Of a DNA stretch of 64,000 nt, positions 48,632-58,923 are shown piece by piece. The notes below the pieces were generated by a model. It worked only from the letters and a program-made list of their open reading frames with translations. It did not search any database and was not told the DNA's origin. This DNA comes from Mercurialis annua (lineage: Eukaryota > Streptophyta > Magnoliopsida > Malpighiales > Euphorbiaceae): NCBI RefSeq assembly GCF_937616625.2, contig NC_065576.1, positions 32,328,628 to 32,392,627 on the forward strand, read 5' to 3'. Position 1 is the first letter of the stretch. Each line of letters begins with the position of its first letter. Made by a program: the position numbers and the translations under genes.

Positions 48632-48688
<57 letters not shown>
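48610..48688. repeat. (AT)n microsatellite in LTR of H
   Basis: Two AT runs separated by TTGTTATATAA. Confidence 0.95.
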
Positions 48689-48693
<5 letters not shown>

Positions 48694-49260
48694 GTTTTTA
48701 AAATGCGATGCTTATTTTGATAATATGGTAAGTAAAATATAACTCACTCAGCTTAATAGCTGACCCCCCAATAGTGTGTTTTTCAGGTACCTAGATTCTA
48801 CACGTGGTTAAAAGTCCGTCTTTAACAGGAAGTTCTTTTGGCTATGTACAGTCCCGACTTCCATAAATGCTGCAGTAGTGTGATGTCTGACCAGTGTCGT
48901 GGCCTATTACAGCAGTGAAATTTTATATGGTTTATAGTTGCTGTCTGTTATGTACATGTTGGTCTGGCTACGATAGTTATGTATTGTACCACGGAGGTAA
49001 ATTTCCGTGACGTAAATTCGACATAGTGGTTTATGCCGGGCCAGTACGTACATGATACGGAAAGGATAAGCCCGAGCAAGTGTAATGATTTACTAGTATA
49101 TATAAAGTACGTTTGTATAAATGCTTCCGTTTGTAAGGTCGTTATGTGGTTAATGTTTGCGAAAAATTTATTGTGATTTTAGGCTTGCTACGGGTTTCGG
49201 AGCTACCACTCCCATTCCCTAGCGTCGGTCGCGGCTCGAGAAATCGGGTCGTGACAAAGG

Positions 49261-49272
49261 TGGTATCAGAGC
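49261..49272 (+). promoter_or_regulatory. Primer-binding site of element H (tRNA-iMet)
   Basis: TGGTATCAGAGC four bases after the LTR end, with downstream AGTTGGTCCAGTTACC identical to element A. Confidence 0.92.
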
Positions 49273-52200
49273 AGTTGGTCCAGTTACCACTGCCAGTCTT
49301 TGAGAAGTGTCTGTTTGACCCTAAGTACCTAGGAACTACTGCAGCGTGTAGAGTCAAGCCTTATTGATTATATGTGTCTGATTGAATTTGCTTGATGTTA
49401 TAGGCTGTCTATTGCCGAGTAGAACGCGTGTGTGTGAGATTGCTTAAGTGTTTAAGTGAATGTGATATGCTTAGATAGTTAGTCAAGTTCTAAGTTAGAT
49501 AGTCCATATCATATATTAAATTATTGGATATTGTGGAAAAGTGGTTTGGACAGATCACATGATTAAGTATTGTTCTTGTTCAGCATATCTGAGCAAAATG
49601 GAGCTCAGCTACATGTTGTATCAGAAGAGGAGGAAGCGCCTTCTATTTATCAAATGGATTTCATGTAGATATTGACAGACTATCAGAGATACGTCAGAAT
49701 GAGTGCATATCAGATATTCAAACTCGAAGTGGGACCATTGTCCCGGAGATGGAAGTTAGTGAGGAGAGCGAGGAAGACCCGTCCGAGGAGGAAGCATCAG
49801 GTGAACCGTTAGTAAATTAGGGATTTAGGACCTGACTTTGTTGAGCTTTACAACGATGCATCTAAGTATTTAGGAATGTTATCCGCTAGAGCTCGTCAGA
49901 TAGCAAGCGATCATGAGTGGAATGACGATTCCATTCCACCTTTCTTCTTTCAATGTGAGAGATCGACATTCCCTTTTTGTAGGAGTACTACTCCTAGTAT
50001 TTGGCATTACCCTGCAATTATGCATAGAGTTAGAGGCAGTGCTAGACGCGCTAGAGGATGCAGATGTGGCATTGCGACCCAAGAAGGGTGAGTCCAGTGA
50101 GACGCCCTCAAGTACGAAATGCTTTCTATGCTTATGTGCCAAACATGTTTATGTGATTGAAATGTTTGTATTGTTTTGTTTATTTTGTGATCGACTGATA
50201 TGATATACATTGATATAATTGTGTATTGTTAGGATAATGCCTATAGAGATAGATTGAGAAACCCGCGCATATAGGCTTTATCCTAAACATAGTTGCTTAT
50301 ATAATAACTGAAACTAAGAATGCATAAAATACATAACATACATAATATATATAGCGTGAAACGTAATCCCCTATATTACGTTTCCATTACCACAAGGATG
50401 GTAAACGATATTAAAGAAAGCATGTTATGAAAGATTGACATGTGAGCCTAAGGGCTACGTGAGATAAGAATATGATCGAGGTGGTGAAGTATAAAGATGG
50501 GTGAGTATCAAAGACGGGGAAACGAAATATTTGTTTAGCAATGCTAGAAGAGGATGGCATTGACTATAAAATACTTAGATGAGTGTTAAAGGATGACGAA
50601 ATTCCAATATCGAAATCATAATAAACCCCAATAAATTATAATGAAAAGTCATTAATGTCGCAAGGTGTGTAATCTGAAGGGACTTACGACTGTTTTCAAG
50701 GAAAGAAAATCTTGTGGTTTTAAATGGTGCAATTGTGCTCAGACCTTGTATATGATACATTATGATCACGTTAGCAATGCATACAAACAATGATTTTCAA
50801 AAGTATAGATCATGCATTATATTTGTATAAACATAAAAAAAACGTGATTTTATCCAGCAACTCTTTGGTGATGAGAGGTGTCATCACTCTGAGCTACAAT
50901 TGTACCAATGTTTTCAAACAATTTAAAGTAAACGAATTTGAGTCGAAAGACTGGTGCACCAGCAATGTTTGAAATGTATTTGTTTTGTAAGAAACTCAGA
51001 TGTAAAGCCATGCGACAATAATAATAATATATTCTTGATAAACAAGAATGAACGTATGTGATAAAATACACCCCAATATAAGAATGAAGCCTTAATGATA
51101 ATAAAAATTATTGCAATTTATCGATGCGAGACATGTAAGATATCGGTAAGGTACCTAAGATTGGTGTTTACCCAAGTATGATACGGGGTGAAAGCACAAC
51201 ATCTTAAGCGAGAAGAGAAAGGGTGTAGATCCGAGGAAGATACGGGCCATAGGAAAGACCATGTAAGGATGAGAAGAATCGAATAATACGTGTGTAACGT
51301 CTAGTACTCGATAAGGACACAAACGGGGAAGGAGCAGACCATAATAAGGTAGGCTAACTGAAAGATGCCTAATATAACAATTTAAGAGATGAATTTGATA
51401 TAGTCGCAAGCGAAAGGAACCAAGCGGATGCGTTTGACATAATTCTAGGATCAAACTTACTGATAGGCCATGTGTCAGTAAGAGTTTGATATAAAGATAT
51501 ACGCACGATCAAGAATGTAATAAGTCGACAAATTCGAAAGAGGAATAGTTTTACCCCCTATCAATAGTCATATGTTTGTAAGAAACAAAACGTATCATGT
51601 ACAACATGTACATTGGAATGAGATGGATAAAGTGATCAAAAAGTATTATAATAGGAATGATGAAACGATCAAGGAACATATCAATAAAAGAAAAGGGATG
51701 TAATCGGACGATAGTAAAGATGCTATCAATGTGATATGGACAAGTAAATTTAGTAGATCGAGAGATAAGCGATACACCATGAAAGATGGACGTAAAACAT
51801 ATTAAGTAATGCTTAACGAGCATTACTTGATGAGATTTAACATAGGAAGCCGCGAAGTATGCGACTGATAAGAAAGGAAAAGATATTTCTAATTATCATG
51901 AGACGTTGATAAGGGTTTCAGATAAACGATTGTATAAGTCTAATAGTTGACTAAGTTATTAAATGGATAATTAGAGTATCGCGACGAAAGCATGGGGAGG
52001 AAAAGATAAGATGAGAAACGTCAAAGAAAGATGACGTTAAATCCCGATAAACTTTAAAAGTTTATACGATGCGAAACAAAGATAGAGACTATCAAGAATA
52101 GTACAACCTAACAAGAAAATGTTAGGATTAAGGTTAAGATTTGAAAAACAATCGAAATGAAACCGATAGAATTATTATGGAATAATAATTTATCATGAAT

Positions 52201-52900
52201 ATCAAAGAACGCAAACAACTAAAGGCAAGGAAAGACATAGTTTGGGAATAAGAAATATATGCTAATAATAACATATCAAGAGATGGATCGATATTAAGAA
52301 GGAGAACCAAAAGAAAGACATTAATTGAGTATAAGATAATAAGTTACGCGTTGTTTGATCCAGACAAACACGGTAACCCGAATATCAAGGAATAAGGTGC
52401 GGATAAAATGCAGGATCAACCTCATGCTTAATATGAAAAGTATAAATGCACGTTAAGTAGAGATGTTAAAAGGAACTTTCAAGGCAAAGTAAATTGCAAT
52501 TGGTGACGATAGAACATAGTTCCAAATTGGCCCACGAGGCTATGTTTCGGGCGAAGTTCGGGCCCCGAAACCCGATTATTTCTTTTAATCGGAATCAATG
52601 GATATAAGTAAATGATGTTGCATAAATCTAATTTGGGTAATTTGATCATGGCATTATCCAATTGGATTAGTTATTTTTCAAGCTCAAAGACGAGCCAAAA
52701 GTATGAATTAACCAAAGGATAAAAATGTGGCTAGTAGCCAACTTCAAAGGCATTTTTGAAAATTATGTCGTATTAAGTTCGACTCTAAACAAAAATTATA
52801 GATTGGATATTAAAACATAAGAATACTGAATTTAATTCAGAGTTAAATGTTTTTAAACGCTTGGTTCATCGACTTGAACAGCGGCCTATAAGACCTGCAA
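49273..52900 (+). other. Non-coding interior of element H
   Basis: No gag or pol motif is visible and no frame exceeds about 100 codons. An acidic stretch near 49750-49815 (SEESEEDPSEEEASGE) ends in a stop. The segment at 50858-50905 (AACTCTTTGGTGATGAGAGG) matches 3132-3180 in element A. GAGCCAAAAGTATGAA near 52691 matches the B interior at about 20314. The sequence is otherwise purine-rich, like the interior of A. Confidence 0.72.
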
Positions 52901-53320
52901 GTACAGTCTCAAAACTACCTCAAGGAGGCGATTTCAGCGCAAGATCTCCATTAAGGAAGGCATTTTTAACATCTAATTGATGTAAAGGCCAATTGGAGTT
53001 TACTGCAAGAGACAACGGAATTATAATTGAATTATCTTAGCAACCGGTGCAAAAGTCTCTTGATAGTCTATGCCATAAGTTTGGGTAAAACCTTTCGCCA
53101 CAAGCCTGGCTTTGTATCTCTCAACACTTCCATCTGCCTTACACTTTATTGTAAATACCCATTTGCATCCAACAACTTTCTTCTCTCCTGGCAACTCTGT
53201 AATTTTCCAAATTTCATTCTTCTTTAGAGCATTCATCTCCTCAAGTACATCAAGTTTCCAGTTTGGTTCATCTAAGGCCTCCTGAATGTTTATAGGGACC
53301 ACAAGTTTTGAAATGTTTAA
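52900..53320 (-). pseudogene. Copia C1 reverse transcriptase, N-terminal part
   Basis: Minus strand 53302-53021 reads [60 protein letters not shown] and FAPVAKI, the canonical Copia RT start. LDVKNAFLNGDL follows near 52970, then the sequence loses similarity. The segment with KSLYGLKQ and the catalytic YVDD is absent: the next recognisable C1 piece (at 45889) is already beyond it. Confidence 0.88.
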
Positions 53321-53769
53321 AGAAAATGCTTTATGATTGTCTGAAAGTTTATAATAAGAGATATTGTTGGAAATGGGATGTTTGGTGCATGTTCGGATCC
53401 CCTTTCTCAGGGCAATTTGAAGATAAAGATCATGTTCAAGAATAGGAGCTGGTTGAGAGCTAGGTCCGGATGGAGAATGAATAAAAGCGGGGTTACCTGA
53501 GGTATTTTAGGAGCCATTACTCGGGGCTTCCGGTTGACCATGAGGCGAGATGGTAGACTGGTCTTTACTTCTTTCAAGGATATTTTGCCTAGTATAAGCA
53601 ACAGGCTCAAGATTTCCATACGTAATATTTCTTTTTCTGACAAATCAATATCAAATTCAGCATCACATGGCTTTTTTTTCCTATTTTTTTATCTCAAGAG
53701 AAATATCAAGAATTGTATTTGGCAAGGGTTCAACAACTTCACAAAAAATTAATTCTACTAATTTCTCCC

Positions 53770-54560
53770 CCTAAATTAGATTTTTGGAGAAAAAAAGGAA
53801 CATTTTTCATAAAAGAAACATCCATAATAGTGTGAAAACATTTTGTTACAGGATTAAAACATTTGTAACCCTTTTTTATTAGGTTTATATCCTAGAAAAA
53901 CAAATTTTTCTGCTCTAGGATCCAATTTAGATCTGGACGTTTTTGGAATGTGCACATAGGCTGTGCACCCAAATATCTTTAAAGGAAATTCAGATAGAAT
54001 CTGGAAATAACTTTTTTAAAGAGTCCAATAGAGTGGAATAATGTAAAACTCTTTTTGGCATTCTATTGATAAGATATGAGACAGTTAGTACAACATCACC
54101 CCATAAATATTCTGGAACATTCATGTAGAACATCATGGCCCTAGCTACTTCTAGCAAGTGTTTGTTCTTACGTTCAGCAATACCATTTTGTTTAGGAGTA
54201 TCAGAACATGATGATTGATGTAAAATTCCTTTTTCCTTTAAAAAACAGTCTAAAATTTTATTGAAATAATATACTGATTTTTGTTTGAAATTGAGTTTCA
54301 ATCAGTTTGTAAAACTCTTTAAAAATCCTTTCCACTTGAGATTTTTCTCATATTAAGTACACTTAACAAATACGTGTATGATCATCAGTAAATGTCACAA
54401 ACCATTTTTTTCCTGAAACTGTTGTCATTTTTGAAGGTCCCCAAACATCACTATAAAAAAGATAGAAAGGTCTAGATTCATGATAAATAAAATTTACATT
54501 GGCTCTTTGCCAATAAACAACTTTCACATTGAATTGATAAAGGGTCAATCTTTTGAAACA
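53770..54560 (-). pseudogene. Copia C1 integrase (frameshifted)
   Basis: YSDVWGPSKMTTVSGKKWFV (about 54460) holds the first catalytic Asp; [20 protein letters not shown] (about 54200) has the Glu of the core; [19 protein letters not shown] and, in another frame, IFGCTAYVHIPK and DPRAEKFVFLGY (about 53930) complete the domain. The second Asp region lies across a damaged stretch near 54300-54360. Confidence 0.85.
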
Positions 54561-54705
54561 ACATATGAAAAAGATGTTTTAAATAAGAGAAGCTCTGATG
54601 ACCTAACCTGCAATGCTAAATCATTATTTGATTACGAACAGAAAAAGAACTTATACTACTCAACCCTTGAGTCATTTCATTACTAGGTAATTTATCCTTG
54701 TAATA

Positions 54706-55494
54706 TTATAGATCACCGATCATCCTAGCTCTGCCAATCGTCTTCCCCGAGCTCCGATCCTGAAAAATACAGTGGGAGTCATCAAAGATAACACGACAAC
54801 TAGAATCTTTTGATAGTCTGCTTACAGACAAGAGATTATAAGCGAGCTTACGAACATGGAGAACTGATTTCATATCTATTTCCTCATGGATTTTTATTTT
54901 TCCTTTTCCTGCAATAGGTAAGAAATTACCATCTAATGTCTTAACATTTTCGTGCCCAAGACATGGTGAATAGGACTCAAACAAATTTGAGGAATTGGTC
55001 ATGTGGTCAGATGCTCCCGAATCAATAATCCATGGAGCGTTTTTAAAATGACAGGATAAAACATAAAATTTGTTACCTGTATGTGCCATAGAGACAGTAG
55101 GAATACTGGATGACGAGTTGGATTTCAGTAGAGCATATAGATGCTCCATTTTCTCCTTAGTGAAGGGGCTGTTCTCGACCTCATTGGCAATGGCAACAAC
55201 CCTTCGGGGCTTTTCTCCTTCTTTTCCCTTCCAATTTGCAGGTTTCCCATGAAGCCTCCAACAACTCTCACGTGTATGACGAGGCTTGTTACAAAAATCA
55301 CACCCGAGTTCAAGTTTTTTTTCAGGTCTATGCTGAAAAAATGAGGAAGTAGGGGCTTTATTATGACCACCACCACTTGTGGTATATAAAGCAGAACCTT
55401 CAACAACACTGTTAGGTCCTTTCTTGCCTAACATCACATTCCTCCGACTCTCCTCTCTCCTAACTTCTGAAAAAACCTCACCAAGTGGCGGCAT
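54706..55494 (-). CDS. Copia C1 nucleocapsid and protease segment (fragment of polyprotein)
   Basis: A 262-codon open frame on the minus strand. A zinc knuckle of the CX2CX4HX4C type, CDFCNKPRHTRESC, lies at about residues 81-94 and binds element RNA in gag. WIIDSGASDHMT at about residue 158 is the Copia protease active site with its DSG intact. The frame ends before the pre-integrase domain. It is out of frame with the gag segment by the break near 55500-55520. Confidence 0.88.
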   Translation of the reverse strand: MPPLGEVFSEVRREESRRNVMLGKKGPNSVVEGSALYTTSGGGHNKAPTSSFFQHRPEKKLELGCDFCNKPRHTRESCWRLHGKPANWKGKEGEKPRRVVAIANEVENSPFTKEKMEHLYALLKSNSSSSIPTVSMAHTGNKFYVLSCHFKNAPWIIDSGASDHMTNSSNLFESYSPCLGHENVKTLDGNFLPIAGKGKIKIHEEIDMKSVLHVRKLAYNLLSVSRLSKDSSCRVIFDDSHCIFQDRSSGKTIGRARMIGDL

Positions 55495-55520
55495 GGGTTG
55501 CCTTCCAATAATTCTCCCCC

Positions 55521-56129
55521 TTACCTCATCAAACTCGACACTAAGACCCCTAGAAACTTGAAAATCCGGCTATCCTCTATTGTCTTTTTATGATGACGTG
55601 ATTCCTCAACAGTTATCCACTTATAGGTGTTAAAGAGGTCAAGGTCTTTCCAAATACGCTTCAAGGAATTGAAGTACTTTGTGACGCCATCCTCCCCTTG
55701 TCGCATCTCACTAAGTTTGAGGGTCAATTCAAAAATTTGTGATTGATTCCCAAAATTAGAATACATCTGATTTACATTTTCCCAAAGCTCTTGTGCTGTT
55801 GCATAGCACATGTAATTAGAGAAAAGTTCTTCATCCATAGAATTAACAAGCCATGTCATCACCATGGAATTCTCAGTATCCCATGTAGCATAACTTGGAT
55901 CATTCGCAGCAAGAACCTTCTTTTCACCTGTCAAGTAGCTCATCTTTCCACGCCCTCTGATGTACATCCGGACTGATTGAGACCATCTCAGAAAGTTATC
56001 ACCATTCAAGTGAATTGTGGTTATCTGAACAGAGTGAGATTCAGTAGTATCACCACTGTTTTTTGAAAAAACAGTGGTGCTTGGATTATTTAGAGAAACA
56101 TCAGTGAATTCATTTGAAGTTTTAGACAT
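55521..56129 (-). CDS. Copia C1 gag
   Basis: A 202-codon frame with ATG 17 bases after the primer site. ITTIHLNGDNFLRWSQSVRM, DPSYATWDTENSMVMTWLVN and QELWENVNQMYSNFGNQSQI are the helices of the UBN2-type gag found in plant Copia elements; MRQGEDGVTKYFNSLKRIWKD continues it. The last ~30 residues after KTIEDSRIF look shifted relative to the next frame. Gag forms the virus-like particle in which reverse transcription occurs. Confidence 0.88.
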   Translation of the reverse strand: MSKTSNEFTDVSLNNPSTTVFSKNSGDTTESHSVQITTIHLNGDNFLRWSQSVRMYIRGRGKMSYLTGEKKVLAANDPSYATWDTENSMVMTWLVNSMDEELFSNYMCYATAQELWENVNQMYSNFGNQSQIFELTLKLSEMRQGEDGVTKYFNSLKRIWKDLDLFNTYKWITVEESRHHKKTIEDSRIFKFLGVLVSSLMR

Positions 56130-56145
56130 GGTTTCAGTATAGCAA

Positions 56146-56157
56146 GCTCTGATACCA
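56146..56157 (-). promoter_or_regulatory. Primer-binding site of Copia C1
   Basis: Minus-strand TGGTATCAGAGC directly follows LTR end CAACT. Confidence 0.92.
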
Positions 56158-56380
56158 AGTTGAAAAAGGTTTTACAAGAATGATAATTCTTTTCATTATG
56201 ATTGTTATCTTTTATAGAGTTTACAACATTTACAAAATCCCTATAAATCAAGAAATTAACTCACTGATTCTAAGAAAGAATATTGCCTAATGATTGCTAC
56301 CTAAAATACACAGTTTGACCACTAATTAGCTAATCGACAGCTGTACAGATCCTTTCTATATTAATTTCAGATTTCCTACA
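56158..56380 (-). repeat. 5' LTR of Copia C1 (223 bp)
   Basis: Direct repeat of 44936-45157. Plus-strand boundaries AGTTGAAAAAGG and TTTCCTACA are shared by both copies, so the LTR ends TGTAGG...CAACT are fixed by the duplication GGTAT. Confidence 0.93.
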
Positions 56381-56640
56381 GGTATAATGTGATTTTAGAA
56401 GGGGATGCCTCCTAGGTTTCTCAGACTGTTAATCCTCATTAGAGTCCTTCTTCTAGAGTCTGAGGTGTTTTGCGGGATATTTTGCATCTCTAACAACGCT
56501 TTCAATGGTCACACATTTGCTCGGTTAAACGACAATTCAACATGGATGCTCATCACTTTGCAATTTTATGTAAACTGCATTATTCCTATGTTGCAATCTT
56601 TTGGTTGAAGTTGATGTGTGTATTATGTTTACTTCCTTAT
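56381..56640 (+). pseudogene. RNase H-like (RVT_3-type) pseudogene, right part
   Basis: Continues the left part from 44935: GGTAT then NVILEGDAS, stop, VSQTVN, with a later FQWSHICSVKRQFNMDAHHF that matches the C-terminal F-x-H-V-x-R-x-x-N-x-x-A-H pattern of RVT_3 domains. The two halves join in frame across C1 when one duplication copy is counted once. Stops in both halves show it was already decaying or decayed later. Confidence 0.62.
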
Positions 56641-56719
56641 TAATAATAGGGTTAATGTCATATAATTCACAAACTTTACAAGTTTTCTGTATTCAACTTT
56701 AGAGCTTGATCTAGATACA

Positions 56720-57974
56720 ATGGTTTTCTTTTTTGAACGCCAACAAATTAAAGAAGATCCAAGAAAAACACACATGCCTGAAACTAATTTTCCATTATCC
56801 AGATATGTAGCCCAGTCTGAGTTAGAAAAAAATTATAACTCTATAAACAGCAGCAAAATGAGATTTAGCAGGCATATCAAGAAACTAAGAAAGGTGCTGA
56901 ATTAAAAAGGAGATATCATGCCTGGTATTATAAAGATAGAGGAGTTTTCCAACTAATCTTCTGTAAAGAGTGTTGTCAAATAAACACTGACTATCATTTA
57001 ATGAGAGTCTTGAACTATTAAGCATGGGTGTAGGATCATGCTTAGCACCTAACAGACATGTATCAGCAAGCAAGTCCTGAGAATATTTTCTTTGGCATAA
57101 ACTAATTCCTTTAGTTAATCTGGATACTTTAAAACCTAGGAAATACATGAGCACACCAAGGTCTTTATTAAAAACTGGTCATGAATAAATCTCTTAGTTT
57201 CTTGGACAACAAGTAAATCATTGCTTGCAATGATCACTTCATCATCATATATGAGTAAAGTCATAAAGCCTGTTTTGGTGGATTTGATTAATAAAGAGGA
57301 TCAGAAGCAACATGAATAAAGTTTTGATCAAGTAGAGCATGTGTGAACTTTTCATTCCATTGTCTACTTTCATGTTTAAGACTATGTAAAGATTTCTACA
57401 ACTTACAGACTTTAGCAGGACTAGATGATTCAAATTCGGGAGGAAATTTCATGTATATCTTTTCATTCAAATCTCCATGAAGAAATGTATTATTTATGTC
57501 CAATTGGAATAGGTTCCAATTATGAATTTAAGTCAATGCTAGAAGAGGTCTAATAGTTGTCATTCTAGCAACGGGTGAAAAGGTTTCAAGATAGTCAATC
57601 ACTTCTTTTTGAGTGAAGCCCTTAACTACTAGTCTTGCCTTACAACTTTCTAAAGTCGCATCAGCTTTATACTAGACTTTGTACATCCACTTGCAACCAA
57701 TGGTGTGTTTTCCAAGAGGTAAATATGTGACAGCCGAAGTTTTGTTCATGTCCAAATCAAAAAGTTCTGCTTTCATTACTTCTTCCATACAATCAAACTT
57801 TATTACCTCATTATAGGTTAATAGCTCTTGCAGATCAGAAATGGTAGTAGCAAAAAGTTCATGAGCAAAAGATAAATAATCATATGATAGAATATATGCT
57901 AAAGTGTGATGAATGCATGTATGAGGTATAGTAGTAACCTTTTGTGGGTTGGTAGAGAGTAGATTGATAGAGTA
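56720..57974 (-). pseudogene. Copia C3 RT and RNase H (decayed), left part
   Basis: Minus strand 57974-57500 reads [46 protein letters not shown] and [20 protein letters not shown] in one pseudo-frame, then KSLHSLKHESRQWNEKF. 57154-56885 gives YFLGFKVSRLTKGISLCQRK and RRLVGKLLYLYNTRHDISFL. Then SDSDWATYLDNGKLVSGMCV and SLICWRSKK (RNase H start) near 56750-56820. The YVDD region near 57240 is ruined. The element continues on the far side of C2 at 63330 and beyond the window. Confidence 0.85.
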
Positions 57975-57979
57975 GTCCT

Positions 57980-58325
57980 TAATAAGAACTGAGAGAAAAA
58001 GAAGCTTTATTAATCTCAGAGAAAAAGTTTTTACAAGATTAGCTTGAGTTTAATGCTTTCAAGCTCTATATATAGAGACTAAAAATAACTGCCTCTAACT
58101 AACTAGATTCTCTCAAAATGCAAACATTCCTCGTGTTCCTTTTGATGAACTGGATACAGCTCATATACAGCTCACCATTTGCTGATCTGGCAACTCACAC
58201 AAAACTTCACTGCATGATCTGAACTTCTTCTGCTGTCATGGAGCTTATTTCTTTATCAACAAGAAAACAAGAAACAGGGAGCAGAAGTTGCAATGTTGGC
58301 ATGAAACACATTATATACTGCATTA
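57980..58325 (-). repeat. 3' LTR of Copia C2
   Basis: Minus-strand start TAATGCAGTATATAATG, end CAGTTCTTATTA. The palindromic TATA region CTCTATATATAGAG is at 58064-58077. The polypurine tract CTTGAGGGGGGC (minus) is at 58326-58337. Confidence 0.95.
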
Positions 58326-58332
58326 GCCCCCC

Positions 58333-58920
58333 TCAAGCTGGAGAGTATATGTCAAGTACTCCCAGCTTGGCAATGTTGGCATGAAACACATTTGGTGGCA
58401 AAGCTTTGGTGAAGCAGTCTGCTAGCTGATTAGCAGAGGTGACTGGCAAGAGATGAATCACTCCTGTGTTTATTTTTTCTCTTACAACATGGCAATCAAT
58501 CTCAATGTGTTTAGAACGTTCATGAAACACAGGATTGTGAGCCAGTTGTATAGCAGAAGAACTATCACAATAAACCTGTGCAGCCAGAGATGTTGACTGC
58601 TTGAGATCATTGAGAAGAAAAGTTAACCACTGAAGTTCACATGTCAATGCTGCAAGAGAACGATACTCGGCTTCTGAACTAGAGCGAGACACAGTGTTTT
58701 GCTTTTTGGATCTCCAGGATATGAGAGAGGTACCCCAGAAAATGCAGGAACCAGAAATAGATCTTCTGGAGTCAGGACAAGTGGCCCAGTCTGCATCTGA
58801 AAATGCTTTAAGATGTCCTGGATTAGAAGTAGGGAAGAAAAGGCCTTTGCCAGGAGAGCCTTTGATGTACCTTAAAACTCTGTGGAAAGCTATGAGATGA
58901 GTGTTGGTGGGACAGTCCAA
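58333..58920 (-). CDS. Copia C2 RNase H
   Basis: A 195-codon frame, in the same frame as RT but separated from it by a TAG (58921-58923) where related copies have a Gln codon, a C-to-T change. AFSDADWATCPDSRRSISGS, SRSSSEAEYRSLAAL and VYCDSSSAIQLAHNP carry the catalytic Asp, Glu and Asp; KHIEIDCHVVREK and QLADCFTKALPP finish the Copia C-terminus. All key residues look intact. Confidence 0.93.
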   Translation of the reverse strand: MDCPTNTHLIAFHRVLRYIKGSPGKGLFFPTSNPGHLKAFSDADWATCPDSRRSISGSCIFWGTSLISWRSKKQNTVSRSSSEAEYRSLAALTCELQWLTFLLNDLKQSTSLAAQVYCDSSSAIQLAHNPVFHERSKHIEIDCHVVREKINTGVIHLLPVTSANQLADCFTKALPPNVFHANIAKLGVLDIYSPA

Positions 58921-58923
58921 GAA

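Larger units (their letters stand above)
45890..49256 (+). repeat. 5' LTR of element H (3367 bp)
   Basis: Starts TGTAATACCTCG, ends CGTGACA. Shared superfamily blocks: CATCAATAGGCCGTGTGATC (about 48147), CTCACTCAG...TTTTTCAGGT (48740-48790) and the U5 block (49182-49230, CCCTAGCGTCGGTC). It also contains the hairpin cluster at 46985-47125, an ACTCGG(T/C)(T/C)GAACTATCTCGGGAC-type unit repeated about four times between about 48290 and 48450, and an AT microsatellite. Confidence 0.9.
45890..52900 (+). mobile_element. Element H: LARD-like LTR element inside Copia C1 (3' LTR missing)
   Basis: A complete 5' LTR (45890-49256) is followed by a Met primer site at 49261 and ~3.6 kb of non-coding interior, after which Copia sequence resumes near 52870-52930 without a polypurine tract or 3' LTR. 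The left junction is at TAGG/TGTAAT. The LTR and interior share blocks with elements A and B. The missing 3' LTR coincides with a missing part of Copia RT, so one deletion probably removed both. Confidence 0.87.
44936..56380 (-). mobile_element. Element C1: Ty1/Copia retrotransposon, split by element H
   Basis: Perfect GGTAT duplications (44931-44935 and 56381-56385) flank two ~222-bp LTRs. In minus orientation: 5' LTR, Met primer site, gag, zinc knuckle, protease, integrase, RT, RNase H, polypurine tract, 3' LTR, which is the Copia order. LTR element H lies inside RT. LTR divergence by eye is about 7-8%, so C1 is older than C2 and A. LTR ends are TG...CT rather than TG...CA. Frame breaks and loss of the RT core make it inactive. 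Confidence 0.93.

Noticed and set aside
45890..49256. Treating H as a solo LTR
   Set aside because: The Met primer site and conserved interior sequence follow it directly, so it is a 5' LTR of a truncated element.
53021..53302. A separate Copia element distinct from C1
   Set aside because: Strand, order and the C1 LTR pair place it in the same polyprotein as the fragments at 45165-45889 and 53770-56129.
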